Below, piece by piece: positions 34,313 to 42,674 of a stretch of DNA of 64,000 nucleotides. The first letter of the stretch is position 1. Each line of letters begins with the position of its first letter. The position numbers and the translations under genes are program-made. The DNA comes from Halomonas cupida (GTDB taxonomy: Bacteria; Pseudomonadota; Gammaproteobacteria; Pseudomonadales; Halomonadaceae), in NCBI RefSeq assembly GCF_900142755.1, contig NZ_FRCA01000016.1, positions 1-64,000 of the forward strand, in the 5' to 3' direction. The notes below the pieces were generated by a model. It worked only from the letters and a program-made list of their open reading frames with translations, had not been told where the DNA came from and searched no databases.

Positions 34313-36838
34313 TCAGGCGCTGTCTGTGACACCTGGGGATGATGGCGAGTGGGCCCACCATAGTACCGGTAGCGCACCTGTCACCAGGGCGTTGGCGATG
34401 GCGGCCAGCTTGCCGGGCGTCAGGTCTGTCAGTGCCTGGCGCTGGGTTTCCCAGGGTGCCAGGAGACCCTTCCTTCGACGTAGGGCCTGCCAGGTTCGCG
34501 ATAGTGCTTCGGTGTGGACTTCCGGAGGACCCCATTGAGCTGACAGGCTGGCTCTCCGCGAGGCGAAGCGGCTGACATCCAACTGTGCCAGGGCCAGGCA
34601 ATGGGCATTCAGAAAGTCACACACAGCATCGCGCAGCGTCGTGATGTCGGCATGAGGTGACTGCACCACATAGCCCAGACGGGGCCAGCCATGGGCCTCG
34701 CGATAGCGCACTGCTGCCACATAGCCCAGGCCTCGACGTTGACGCAGTTCCTGTTGGAAGGCTGCGTCGTGGCACTGGGCCAGCAACTGAAAGAGTGCCT
34801 GGCTCGTCGGACTGTCGTCGGGGGCGTCGATCTGTAGCATCAGTGCCTGGTCATCTCCCTGGGACGCGAGCCAGTGGGTGGGGCTTGTTGCGATATTGCC
34901 GCATGTCGGCAGTGGGCAAGGAGGATAGACCTCGGTCGAGGGCACAGGGCTGGTCTTCGGGAGTTGAGCCATCAGGCGCTGACAACTGGCAAGGGCTTCG
35001 GTAGCACCTGGAGTGCCGCCGACCCATGCCAGAGGGCGTGAGTCAGCGGCTTGAACAGGAGGTGGCTGGGTTTCCAGACAAGCCAACAGGCGCTGGGCAA
35101 TCAGCCCGCCTGACGCCGTTGGTGTTTCGGGTTCGGTGCTGGTGCAAGAGAGCCAGGCAGCCAGTGCCTGGGTAAGACAGGATTCGAGCCGTGAAGCCTC
35201 GCCTCGAACCCACAGCCAGTCACTGTGGGCATCGCAGCCCAGCGTCATGACCAGGCGTGGGGCGCTCGTCTGGCGCAGAGACAGTGTGGATTGCTGCCAC
35301 CGGGCCAGTCGTTCGGGCTGCCCGGTCACCGGTGCCCGCCAGGCCAGGCCGTAGAAGGCATCGGCGACTGGAGGCCCACCACCCCACCATAGGGTGAATG
35401 CATCGTTGTCTTCGATCAGGCCCGGTGCCGGTGAACTGGCGTCGTCCAGCAACTTGCGCTCTGCAACGTACGGCGGTGTTCGAGGCGGCCAGGGCATGCT
35501 GGTGTGCTCACTCGGAGGGCAGTGGCGAAAGGGCGTCCGAGTTTCCGGCACGAGGTCGTTCATCATCGTCGACTGGGATGACTGCTCGAGCACTCGGCAG
35601 GGTTCGCTATCCAGCCAGGCGACCAGTTGTTCCATCGCTTCGATATTCGACTCATCTGTTGCCGGGGGCTGGTGCGTAGACTGGCTGACGGCAAGGCGAC
35701 AGGCCAGAGTTCTTGGCCAGGTGTCGAGGTCGTGCTGGGTGACGTCGGGCGACTGGAGGGGCGATGGAGCGGTGGCGAGGCGTTTGGCCAGATGTCGTAT
35801 GTGTGTCTGGCAGGTGGCCAGGACGGTCTCGACTTGTCGATGACCGGTTGGCGTCAGTGTCAGCGATAGCGACAGGGTGGAGGGGTTGGCCTCCGGTACC
35901 AGGCGGGCCGTGAGCTCGGTAATTGCCGTGTGCTGCTGCAGAGTGGTGGCCAGTTCGCCGTTGCCCAGGGCGCGGGCCAGGTGTTCATAGGCCAGCCGCT
36001 GCATTGCTGTCAGCGTGACAGGTAGTGGCCACAAGAGCTCGAGGGTTGGCTTGCCAGGCGCGCAACCGAGAGGTAGACACCACTGTACCCGGGCCGGCGG
36101 TGACCAGCGCCAGCTGCGCTCGGCCAGGCGCTCGGCGCCACCTGCAATGGAACACGCAGCGGTGGTCATCTGCTCCAGTTGGCGTTCCAGTGGCTGGGGG
36201 CCGAGCATCACCAGGCTCAGGCGCTCGGCGCGATAATGGCTGGCGTGGAAGTGAACGAGAGCCTTGTGGAGCTGGTCCAGGTCGGCGCCGAGACTCCGAC
36301 GGCAACCATGGTGATTGTGGTGGGCGGGATGTGAAGGAAGGTAGAGGCGGGATAGCGCAGCCTGGCGATGTAATGCCGGATCGGCCAGACGTGCCTGGAA
36401 TTCGGCCTCGATAACGTTGATTTCGTGAGTGATATTGTTCCGGGCCAGTTGGGGACGGAACACGATATCCAGCAGGCGATCGAGCCCGGCTTCTGCTGTG
36501 TCGGGGGGCAGAGTCAGGTGGATATCGGTGACGGCTTCGTCGGTGTGGGCGTTGTAGCGCCCGCCCTGAGCGCCGACCCACGCGGCGAAGTCGCCGGGTT
36601 GGGGGTGGCAGTCCGACCCCAGAAAAAGTGAGTGTTCGAGCAGGTGGGCCAGCCCGAGATGGGTTGTGGGCTCATCGAGAGCACCGGCTCCGATCGCCGC
36701 GACCAGGCGTACCTGACGCGCAGTGGGAACCTCGATGGCCACCAGGCGAGCCCCATTGTCGAGGTGGCGCTCGGCGAGGCGACTACCCGTTGGCAGGTCC
36801 GTGAACGGGAGGAGAGCGAGCTCGGGAGGAGTGTTCAT
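34313..36838 (-). CDS. pqqF: PqqF-like M16 zinc peptidase
   Basis: An 841-residue insulinase-type peptidase, last gene of the pqq run. The inverted zinc motif HLLEH lies in THLGLAHLLEHSLFLGS (about residues 63-75), with a downstream Glu in HEINVIEAEFQARL. The second half is a divergent M16 domain without the motif, as usual. In enterics PqqF, with its partner in other species, cleaves the modified PqqA to free the Glu-Tyr precursor. The start overlaps pqqH by 4 nt (ATGA). About 240 nt separate its stop from hslV. Confidence 0.9.
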   Translation of the reverse strand: MNTPPELALLPFTDLPTGSRLAERHLDNGARLVAIEVPTARQVRLVAAIGAGALDEPTTHLGLAHLLEHSLFLGSDCHPQPGDFAAWVGAQGGRYNAHTDEAVTDIHLTLPPDTAEAGLDRLLDIVFRPQLARNNITHEINVIEAEFQARLADPALHRQAALSRLYLPSHPAHHNHHGCRRSLGADLDQLHKALVHFHASHYRAERLSLVMLGPQPLERQLEQMTTAACSIAGGAERLAERSWRWSPPARVQWCLPLGCAPGKPTLELLWPLPVTLTAMQRLAYEHLARALGNGELATTLQQHTAITELTARLVPEANPSTLSLSLTLTPTGHRQVETVLATCQTHIRHLAKRLATAPSPLQSPDVTQHDLDTWPRTLACRLAVSQSTHQPPATDESNIEAMEQLVAWLDSEPCRVLEQSSQSTMMNDLVPETRTPFRHCPPSEHTSMPWPPRTPPYVAERKLLDDASSPAPGLIEDNDAFTLWWGGGPPVADAFYGLAWRAPVTGQPERLARWQQSTLSLRQTSAPRLVMTLGCDAHSDWLWVRGEASRLESCLTQALAAWLSCTSTEPETPTASGGLIAQRLLACLETQPPPVQAADSRPLAWVGGTPGATEALASCQRLMAQLPKTSPVPSTEVYPPCPLPTCGNIATSPTHWLASQGDDQALMLQIDAPDDSPTSQALFQLLAQCHDAAFQQELRQRRGLGYVAAVRYREAHGWPRLGYVVQSPHADITTLRDAVCDFLNAHCLALAQLDVSRFASRRASLSAQWGPPEVHTEALSRTWQALRRRKGLLAPWETQRQALTDLTPGKLAAIANALVTGALPVLWWAHSPSSPGVTDSA

Positions 36839-38652
36839 GAGACCTTCCCACCCTGAGCGGCGAAAAAGGCCAGTTCACGTGCGATCAGGCGCTGTCGGTT
36901 GCTCGGGTGACGGATGCCATGGCCTTCATCGGGAAACAGTACGACCTCGGCCTTGATTTGCCGCTGACGCAAGGCTCTGGCCATGGACAACGTCTGGTCG
37001 GGGAGTACCACCGCATCCAGGCCCCCCTGGAAGAAGATGATCGGGGCGGAGAAGTCGTTGAGCCGATTGATCGGGCTGGCCTCTTGCCTGACTCGATCAT
37101 CGCCCAGTAACCAATCAAGGTACTTCGATTCAAAACGGTGGGTCATGGACGCCAGACGCTGCGCATCGGTGACGCCGTAGAGACTGGCGCCAGCACAGAA
37201 GCGTCGCGTGCTCGCCAGGGTATTGAGCACCGTGAAGCCGCCGGCGCTCTGGCCGCGCAGAAACAGGCGCCCTGGGTCGACGAGGCGGCGGGCCACCAGT
37301 TCGTCGGCCATGGCAATTGCATCTTCGACGTCCAGCCGGCCCCACTGACCGGCGAGGCGTTCGCGAAAGGCCCGCCCGAAGTTACCGCTCCCGCGTGGGT
37401 TGAGGTCTACTACGGCGTACCCCTGGCGTACCCACCAACGAATCAATGGGTCGAACACCGGATAGCATGCGGCGGTAGGGCCACCATGCACACGCATGAT
37501 CAGTGGCGGAAGCACGTCATCGGTGGCGCCGGGAAGATAGACAAATGCCGTGACATGTTCGTCACCGGGCAGTGGGGCGCTGATGTAGGTCGGTGGCGGG
37601 GCATCGTCTGGAGTCGGTAGTGCATGGAGTGTCTGCTGATGGCCAGTGCTCAGACTCACGCGGGCGAGGCGTGCGGCATGACTCGGCCCCTGGGTTATGG
37701 CATACAGCCATCCCTCAGCCGTCGCCAGACCTATCACTCGCGTGGCATCGGACAATAGCCGATGATGTTCGTGCCCGAGACCATCGACCTGCACCGTCTG
37801 CGCGGCGCCTTCATGGAAACGCAGCAGCAGACCTGTGTGACGATCAGGCCACAGGTGATGACATTCGCCGAGTTGCCAGGGGGTGGGGACATGGTCGGCT
37901 GGGTGCTCACCGAGTGGATAGGCGTTGTCACCTTCGATGAGGTAGGGCTGCCACCAGCCGCAGTGATCGCTGATGACCACCAGGTTTCCATCGCCGGAGA
38001 AACAGGGCTGGGTCACCGCACCGCCGCCATCCCAGACATGCTGGTGCAGGATATGACCGTCGGGATCGAGATCGGCGATGACAAGGTGCGCGCGTTGCCA
38101 TGGCATATGGGGGAATGCCCATTCTACCCACGCCAGCCGCTTCCCATTCGCTGAGAGTGCAGGGGCACCATGGAAATCGGCCCCTTCGGACAGTACGGTA
38201 CGCTCGTTGTCGCTCAGCGCGACTAGGCGTTGTGTTGCCTTTCGCGCGCTCCCCTGCTCCTCGACAGCCAGTAGACGCTGGCGCCGGGGGTCGGCGGTCA
38301 GTCCTCCATAACGGGTATCGGGTAGTGACCACCAGAGGCGGGGTTCTTCCTCTGTCAGCGACTGACGGTAGAGCCTCTGTGTGTCATCGGCAACGAAGAT
38401 CACGGTGCCGTCGAGGTATGCATGGGCACCCCCACCATAGCCATTGACGCGGCTGGTCACGTCCAGTTCGGGCGGTGTCAGAGGGCGAGCTCGATCGTTC
38501 ACCCAGTGCCAGAGTCGTCGCCGTCCGGTTGTCGGGTCGGCCGCCAGCCAGAAGGCTCCAGCCTCATTGGCTCGCAGATCACTGAGCCCATCGGCAGGCA
38601 GAGCCGCCTGACACAGATCATCGTCGAGATCCTGAAGTTCGCAGTCATTCAT
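36835..38652 (-). CDS. pqqH: PqqH-like S9 prolyl oligopeptidase
   Basis: A 605-residue serine peptidase: an N-terminal beta-propeller (about 1-340) and a C-terminal alpha/beta-hydrolase domain. The nucleophile is in LRGQSAGGFTV, the Asp in GGLDAVVLPDQT and the His in DEGHGI. It corresponds to the peptidase found in pseudomonad pqq operons as pqqH, thought to assist PQQ precursor processing although not always essential. It overlaps both pqqE and pqqF by 4 nt. Confidence 0.85.
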   Translation of the reverse strand: MNDCELQDLDDDLCQAALPADGLSDLRANEAGAFWLAADPTTGRRRLWHWVNDRARPLTPPELDVTSRVNGYGGGAHAYLDGTVIFVADDTQRLYRQSLTEEEPRLWWSLPDTRYGGLTADPRRQRLLAVEEQGSARKATQRLVALSDNERTVLSEGADFHGAPALSANGKRLAWVEWAFPHMPWQRAHLVIADLDPDGHILHQHVWDGGGAVTQPCFSGDGNLVVISDHCGWWQPYLIEGDNAYPLGEHPADHVPTPWQLGECHHLWPDRHTGLLLRFHEGAAQTVQVDGLGHEHHRLLSDATRVIGLATAEGWLYAITQGPSHAARLARVSLSTGHQQTLHALPTPDDAPPPTYISAPLPGDEHVTAFVYLPGATDDVLPPLIMRVHGGPTAACYPVFDPLIRWWVRQGYAVVDLNPRGSGNFGRAFRERLAGQWGRLDVEDAIAMADELVARRLVDPGRLFLRGQSAGGFTVLNTLASTRRFCAGASLYGVTDAQRLASMTHRFESKYLDWLLGDDRVRQEASPINRLNDFSAPIIFFQGGLDAVVLPDQTLSMARALRQRQIKAEVVLFPDEGHGIRHPSNRQRLIARELAFFAAQGGKVS

Positions 38653-39797
38653 GCACGGCAGAACACCTTCGATTCGTGGGTATTACGTGGTGTCAGCTCG
38701 TGGGCCGAACGTCGGTCAGCAGCGGCCTCTTCACGGGTAGCCTCGATCAGCGAGTGATCGGGCGATAGCGCGCAGACCGGGTCAGTGGCCGTAGGGTCCC
38801 CGGTCAGCAGGTATGCCTGGCAGCGGCACCCGCCGAAGTCCTGATGGCGCTCATCGCAATCGCGGCATGGCGACGGCATCCAGGCGTCGCCGCGGAAGCG
38901 GTTGAAGGCGAAGCTTTCGTACCAGATCGTCTCCAGTGACTGCTCCCGCACTGACGGAAATGTCATCGGCAGGATCCGCGCGCTGTGGCACGGCAGAACC
39001 GTGCCATCCGGGGCGACGGTCATGAAGATGGCTCCCCAACCCCCCATGCAGGCCTTGGGTCGCTCAGCGTAATAATCCGGTACCACGAACAGCAGGCGCA
39101 TATCGCGACCTCGGACAGCTAGTGCCTCACGCCAGCGCTGAGTGGTGGCCTCGGCGGCCTCGAGCTGTTCGCGACTCGGCAGCAGGCCGGTGCGGTTGAG
39201 ATGCGCCCAGCCATAGAGCTGACAATTGGCGAGTTCGACGGCATCGGCACCGAGGTCATCGCAGAGCGCAATAATGGCATCGATGTCGTCGATGTTGTGG
39301 CGGTGCAGAACGACGTTGAGCACCATCGGGTAGCCGGCTGCCTTGACCGCACGGGCCATGGCCAGCTTCTTCGCATGGGCCTTGGGCGAGCCGGCCACCG
39401 CCGCGGCGACGTCGGCGTCACCAGCCTGCAGGCTGATCTGGATATGGTCGAGGCCAGCCTCGCGCAGGGCCCCGATACGTGTCTCGTTGAGACCCAGTGC
39501 CGAAGTGATCAGGTTGGTGTAGAAACCCAGTTTGCGGGCTTCTGTGACCAGTGTCTCGAGGTCCTGGCGGACCAATGGCTCTCCGCCGGAGAAGCCCAGT
39601 TGCACTGCCCCCATGGCACGAGCCTGGCGCATCGCATCGATCCATTCGTCGGTGCTGAGCTCGTTGTGCTGAGCGGCGAAATCCAGTGGGTTGGAGCAAT
39701 ACGAACACTGCAGTGGACAGCGATAGGTCAGCTCGGCCAGTAGCCATAGGGGGCGGCCTGGCGAGGCGGGACCTTGTGCGACAGGACGTTCAGCCAT
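38649..39797 (-). CDS. pqqE: PQQ biosynthesis radical SAM protein
   Basis: A 382-residue radical SAM enzyme that links Glu and Tyr of PqqA through a carbon-carbon bond. The cluster motif CPLQCSYC (CxxxCxxC) lies near residue 29, followed by LGFSGGEPL. SPASM-type Cys residues occur later, including MGGWG, PCRDCDERHQDFGGCRC. The start at 39797 gives an 8-nt overlap with pqqD and a normal length; the longer frame upstream lies inside pqqD. PqqD would present PqqA to it. Confidence 0.95.
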   Translation of the reverse strand: MAERPVAQGPASPGRPLWLLAELTYRCPLQCSYCSNPLDFAAQHNELSTDEWIDAMRQARAMGAVQLGFSGGEPLVRQDLETLVTEARKLGFYTNLITSALGLNETRIGALREAGLDHIQISLQAGDADVAAAVAGSPKAHAKKLAMARAVKAAGYPMVLNVVLHRHNIDDIDAIIALCDDLGADAVELANCQLYGWAHLNRTGLLPSREQLEAAEATTQRWREALAVRGRDMRLLFVVPDYYAERPKACMGGWGAIFMTVAPDGTVLPCHSARILPMTFPSVREQSLETIWYESFAFNRFRGDAWMPSPCRDCDERHQDFGGCRCQAYLLTGDPTATDPVCALSPDHSLIEATREEAAADRRSAHELTPRNTHESKVFCRA

Positions 39798-40077
39798 GGT
39801 GGATCCACCCCTGGTTGGAGGCATCGTGCAGAAACTCCTCCACGTCCTGGGCAAGTTCCTGAACGGGTGCCTGAGGGTAACGGCGCTCAAGCTCGGCAAG
39901 CAGTGCGGCGACGTCACGTTTGCCGTCGAGCAACGTCAGAATGGCGCCAGCACTTTCATTGAGTTGCACCATACCTTCAGGATAGAGCAGTACGTGACAT
40001 TGTTGAGCTTCTTCCCATTGCAGGCGCCAACCCGGACGTAGTCGGTAGACGGTCGATCTATCGATTGCCTCGCTCAT
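39790..40077 (-). CDS. pqqD: PQQ peptide chaperone
   Basis: A 95-residue winged-helix-like RRE protein that binds PqqA and delivers it to PqqE. RPGWRLQWEEAQQCHVLLYPEGMVQLNE (read as RPGWRLQWEE and LLYPEGMVQLNE) is the core, followed by ILTLLDGKRDV. It overlaps pqqC by 4 nt and pqqE by 8 nt. Confidence 0.95.
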   Translation of the reverse strand: MSEAIDRSTVYRLRPGWRLQWEEAQQCHVLLYPEGMVQLNESAGAILTLLDGKRDVAALLAELERRYPQAPVQELAQDVEEFLHDASNQGWIHHG

Positions 40078-40874
40078 GCCAACCCCCGGTGATAGACGCG
40101 CTGTTGGGTAACGGTGTGATAGGGCGGACGATCGAGCTGATAGGCCAGGGTCATGGCATCAAGCATGCTCCACAGTACATCGAGCTTGAACTGCAGAATC
40201 TCCAGTGCTCGCTGTTGTGCGGACCAGGTAGTGCAGATTGCCAGCGCCAGTTCAAGGCCATGCTCGACGTCGCGACGTGCCTCGCCCAGCCGTTTACGGA
40301 AGTACGTATAGCCTGCCTCATTGATCCATGGGTAGTGTTCGGGCCAGGTGGCCAGGCGACTCTGATGTGCCTGGGGAGCGAACAGCTCGGTGAGCGAGGA
40401 TATCGCCGCCTCACGCCAATCGGCCCGTCGCACGAAGTTGATATAGGCATCCACTGCGAAACGGACTCCCGGCAGTACGTACTCCTGAGACCACAGTTCG
40501 TCGCGCGTCAGGCCCACGGCTTCTCCCAGTGTAAGCCAGGCCTCGATACCGCCCGTGTCGTCACCGTGGCCGTCATGGTCGAGTAGGCGCTGGACCCAGC
40601 GACGGCGGGTGGCGGTATCTGGGCAGTTGGCCAGCAGCGCGGCGTCCTTCTGCGGAATCATTACCTGGTAGTAGAAGCGGTTGGCCACCCAGCCGCGGAT
40701 CTGCTCGGGAGTCGCGCGGCCTTCCGCCATGTCGATCTGATAGGGATGGTGGATATGGTAATAGTCGCCCTTGGCCAGCAAGGCGGCGCGGAATGCCGCC
40801 TGGTCGAGTGTCTGACCTTCTTTCCCGGTATCGAAGGGGGAGGGTGTCGTGAATGGAGGTGTAAGCGAGGGCAT
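40074..40874 (-). CDS. pqqC: Pyrroloquinoline-quinone synthase
   Basis: A 266-residue cofactor-free oxidase that closes the ring and carries out the final oxidation to PQQ. Characteristic are KGDYYHIHHPYQIDM, RGWVANRFYYQVMIPQKDAA, DHDGHGDDTGGIEAW and a late GLELALA region. The N-terminal extension is a little longer than usual. GGGAGA precedes the start. It is separated from pqqB by 276 nt that hold three hairpins. Confidence 0.97.
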   Translation of the reverse strand: MPSLTPPFTTPSPFDTGKEGQTLDQAAFRAALLAKGDYYHIHHPYQIDMAEGRATPEQIRGWVANRFYYQVMIPQKDAALLANCPDTATRRRWVQRLLDHDGHGDDTGGIEAWLTLGEAVGLTRDELWSQEYVLPGVRFAVDAYINFVRRADWREAAISSLTELFAPQAHQSRLATWPEHYPWINEAGYTYFRKRLGEARRDVEHGLELALAICTTWSAQQRALEILQFKLDVLWSMLDAMTLAYQLDRPPYHTVTQQRVYHRGLA

Positions 40875-40960
40875 GGTGAAGGTCTCCCGAGTTGAGCGCT
40901 GCGATTGCCGTCACTATTAACATGGGAATCAAATAGCTCATCCTGACCGATTTGATTTTC

Positions 40961-41055
40961 GTCCGCACCACACTGGCGCAGATGGGCGGATCTGCTGGTG
41001 TGGTGCGGTCTCGCATCGGCCTAATGGCCGATGGCGGCACGTCCCTGTGCCGCCA
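40961..41055. repeat. Three consecutive hairpins between pqqB and pqqC
   Basis: Hairpin 1 pairs CCGCACCACAC (40963-40973) with GTGTGGTGCGG (40998-41008), with inner GCAGAT/ATCTGC pairing. Hairpin 2 is ATCGGCC/GGCCGAT (41015-41032). Hairpin 3 is TGGCGGCAC/GTGCCGCCA (41032-41055). None has a T-tract on either strand, so they are not standard terminators. They lie in a 276-nt gap of an otherwise overlapping operon. No gene is seen in this gap. Confidence 0.75.
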
Positions 41056-41150
41056 TTAACCCAACATGGAAGAATGCCGGATTAATAACTGGAACAGGGT
41101 GATTGGACCAGCGTGAGCCCTGGGAAGTGATGACTGGCCTGTGACAGTGA

Positions 41151-42080
41151 TTACACCTCAAGACGCATGCCGTCATAGGCCACGTCGATTCCTTTGGCTT
41201 CCAGCTCGGCCCGTTGGGCTGACGCTTCGTCGAGAATCGGATTGGTGTTGTTGATATGAATTAGGATACGTCGCGTCGAGCGAGGCAAGGCATCCAGTTC
41301 ACTCAACAGTCCCTGGGGGGCTGACAGCGCCAGGTGCCCCATATCTCGGCCGGTGGCTTGTCCGACCCCCGCGCGGGGAAGTTCGTCGTCATGCCACAGG
41401 GTACCGTCAACCAACACGCTGTCGGCGTCAGCCAACCTGGCGCGTAGCGGATCATCGAATTCTCCCAGTCCCGGTGCATAGAAGAGCGAGGTACCTTTCA
41501 CGGTATCCTCGATATACAGGCCGATATTGTCGCCTGCGGTGGGAGCACCACGGCGTGGCGAATAGGGAGGTGCATTGCTGGTCAAGGCAACGGCGGTGAA
41601 CACCAGACCAGGACAGGGGGGGACTGTAAAACGCGCTGTGGAGTGGTCAGCGTCGACGCCGATCGGCTGCCAGCGCAACCCTCCTTGCCAGTGCTCCAGC
41701 ATGGGGAAGAGTGGAAAGCCGGTGCTCAGATCCTGATGCACATTGGGGGTACACCAGACATCCAGCGGACAACCCTCGCGCAGAGACAGCAGCCCTGTAA
41801 CGTGATCGATCTGGCCGTCGACCAGCAGGACGCCTGCGATTCCCGTGTCGCGAGGTCCGTGTCTGGGGTGCAGCTCGTGATTGGCCGCAATCTGGGCTCG
41901 GATATCCGGTGAGGCATTACACAGTAGCCAGCGTTCGCCGTCACTGCTGATGGCGATCGAGGACTGGCTGCGTGCCCGCGCCTTTATCTCGCCATGGCGC
42001 AGACCATGACAGTTATGGCAGTTGCAGTTCCATTGTGGAAAACCTCCTCCCGCTGCCGACCCCAGTACCAGGACATGCAT
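41151..42080 (-). CDS. pqqB: PQQ biosynthesis protein B
   Basis: A 309-residue metallo-beta-lactamase-fold protein. It begins MHVLVLGSAAGGGFPQWNC with the Cys-rich NCHNC segment typical of PqqB. DGQIDHVTGLLSLREG and the terminal HINNTNPIL motif are also present. PqqB is thought to hydroxylate the Tyr part of the precursor. It lies about 120 nt after pqqA, beyond the operon hairpin. Confidence 0.95.
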   Translation of the reverse strand: MHVLVLGSAAGGGFPQWNCNCHNCHGLRHGEIKARARSQSSIAISSDGERWLLCNASPDIRAQIAANHELHPRHGPRDTGIAGVLLVDGQIDHVTGLLSLREGCPLDVWCTPNVHQDLSTGFPLFPMLEHWQGGLRWQPIGVDADHSTARFTVPPCPGLVFTAVALTSNAPPYSPRRGAPTAGDNIGLYIEDTVKGTSLFYAPGLGEFDDPLRARLADADSVLVDGTLWHDDELPRAGVGQATGRDMGHLALSAPQGLLSELDALPRSTRRILIHINNTNPILDEASAQRAELEAKGIDVAYDGMRLEV

Positions 42081-42154
42081 GCCTTGTCATCCTTGTTGGA
42101 AATCCATTGCCATCCATCTTGCTCTTTCCTTCATCACCTTTCCTTCATCACCAA

Positions 42155-42187
42155 CGCAAGACGCCCCGAGTTTCGGAGCGTCTTGCG
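42155..42187 (-). terminator. Hairpin between pqqA and pqqB
   Basis: CGCAAGACGC (42155-42164) pairs with GCGTCTTGCG (42178-42187), with further CCGA/TCGG pairing inside. There is no long T-tract. A stem here fits partial termination or RNA protection, giving more pqqA than pqqB transcript, as described for pqq operons elsewhere. A 13-nt direct repeat (TTCCTTCATCACC) follows at 42127-42153. Confidence 0.65.
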
Positions 42188-42199
42188 GGCGACTGACAA

Positions 42200-42271
42200 T
42201 CAGCGATTGGCAATGTAGAGAGTGACCTCAAAGCCAAGACGCAGGTCGGTATAAGCCGGTTTGATCCACAT
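42200..42271 (-). CDS. pqqA: PQQ precursor peptide PqqA
   Basis: A 23-residue ribosomal peptide that supplies the Glu and Tyr from which PQQ is made. The start reads MWIKPAYTDLRLG and the core FEVTLYIANR holds the Glu and Tyr three residues apart (E-V-T-L-Y, residues 15-19). AGGAGA lies 6 nt before this ATG. A second ATG two codons upstream overlaps the site and is less likely. It is divergent from the xoxF module and is followed by a hairpin before pqqB. Confidence 0.97.
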   Translation of the reverse strand: MWIKPAYTDLRLGFEVTLYIANR

Positions 42272-42674
42272 AGACATTCTCCTCATGGCATGCCGGGTTC
42301 GGCAATCCTTCTGAGTAGTACAGCACTCTGAAACAGACTTGCCTTTCAACCTAAGTCTTAGTGCCTTGTCCAGGGGAGGTCAAGGCAACAGGTTATCCAT
42401 CGGAAATTTTCGATAAAAACCTTGGAAATGAATTCATTGACAGATTCTTGTCATATTGCCTGGATGAGTCCCTGATCATTGTTGCTCAGGAGCAATAGTC
42501 TTTTGTCTGCCGGATATGTCTGAATCGCTCCAACCACTCCTACGCAAGGTCCCATCTTGTGCTAGACCTTCTAGTGCACTGGCAGTAAGTCAAATAACTA
42601 CAAGCAGTGAACCGGGCACGGGGCACTGTAATTCAGAGCACTGAAAAGTGATTCAGAACACTGGAGACAATGCC
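42272..42674. other. Divergent regulatory region pqqA / xoxF
   Basis: No gene is seen in this 403-nt stretch. It holds a near-perfect dyad CCTTGTCC-N6-GGTCAAGG (42364-42385) that overlaps a minus-strand -35-like TTGACC toward pqqA. Also present are a palindrome CTAAGTCTTAG (42351-42361), an inverted repeat TGACA-N6-TGTCA (42438-42453) and a hairpin TTGCT-CAGG-AGCAA (42482-42495). A 13-nt direct repeat ATTCAGAGCACTG/ATTCAGAACACTG (42631 and 42651) lies just before xoxF. These are candidate operators for coordinated control of cofactor and enzyme. Confidence 0.45.

Noticed and set aside
42275..42277. Alternative pqqA start two codons upstream
   Set aside because: It would overlap the AGGAGA ribosome site; the Met-Trp-Ile start matches the usual PqqA peptide.
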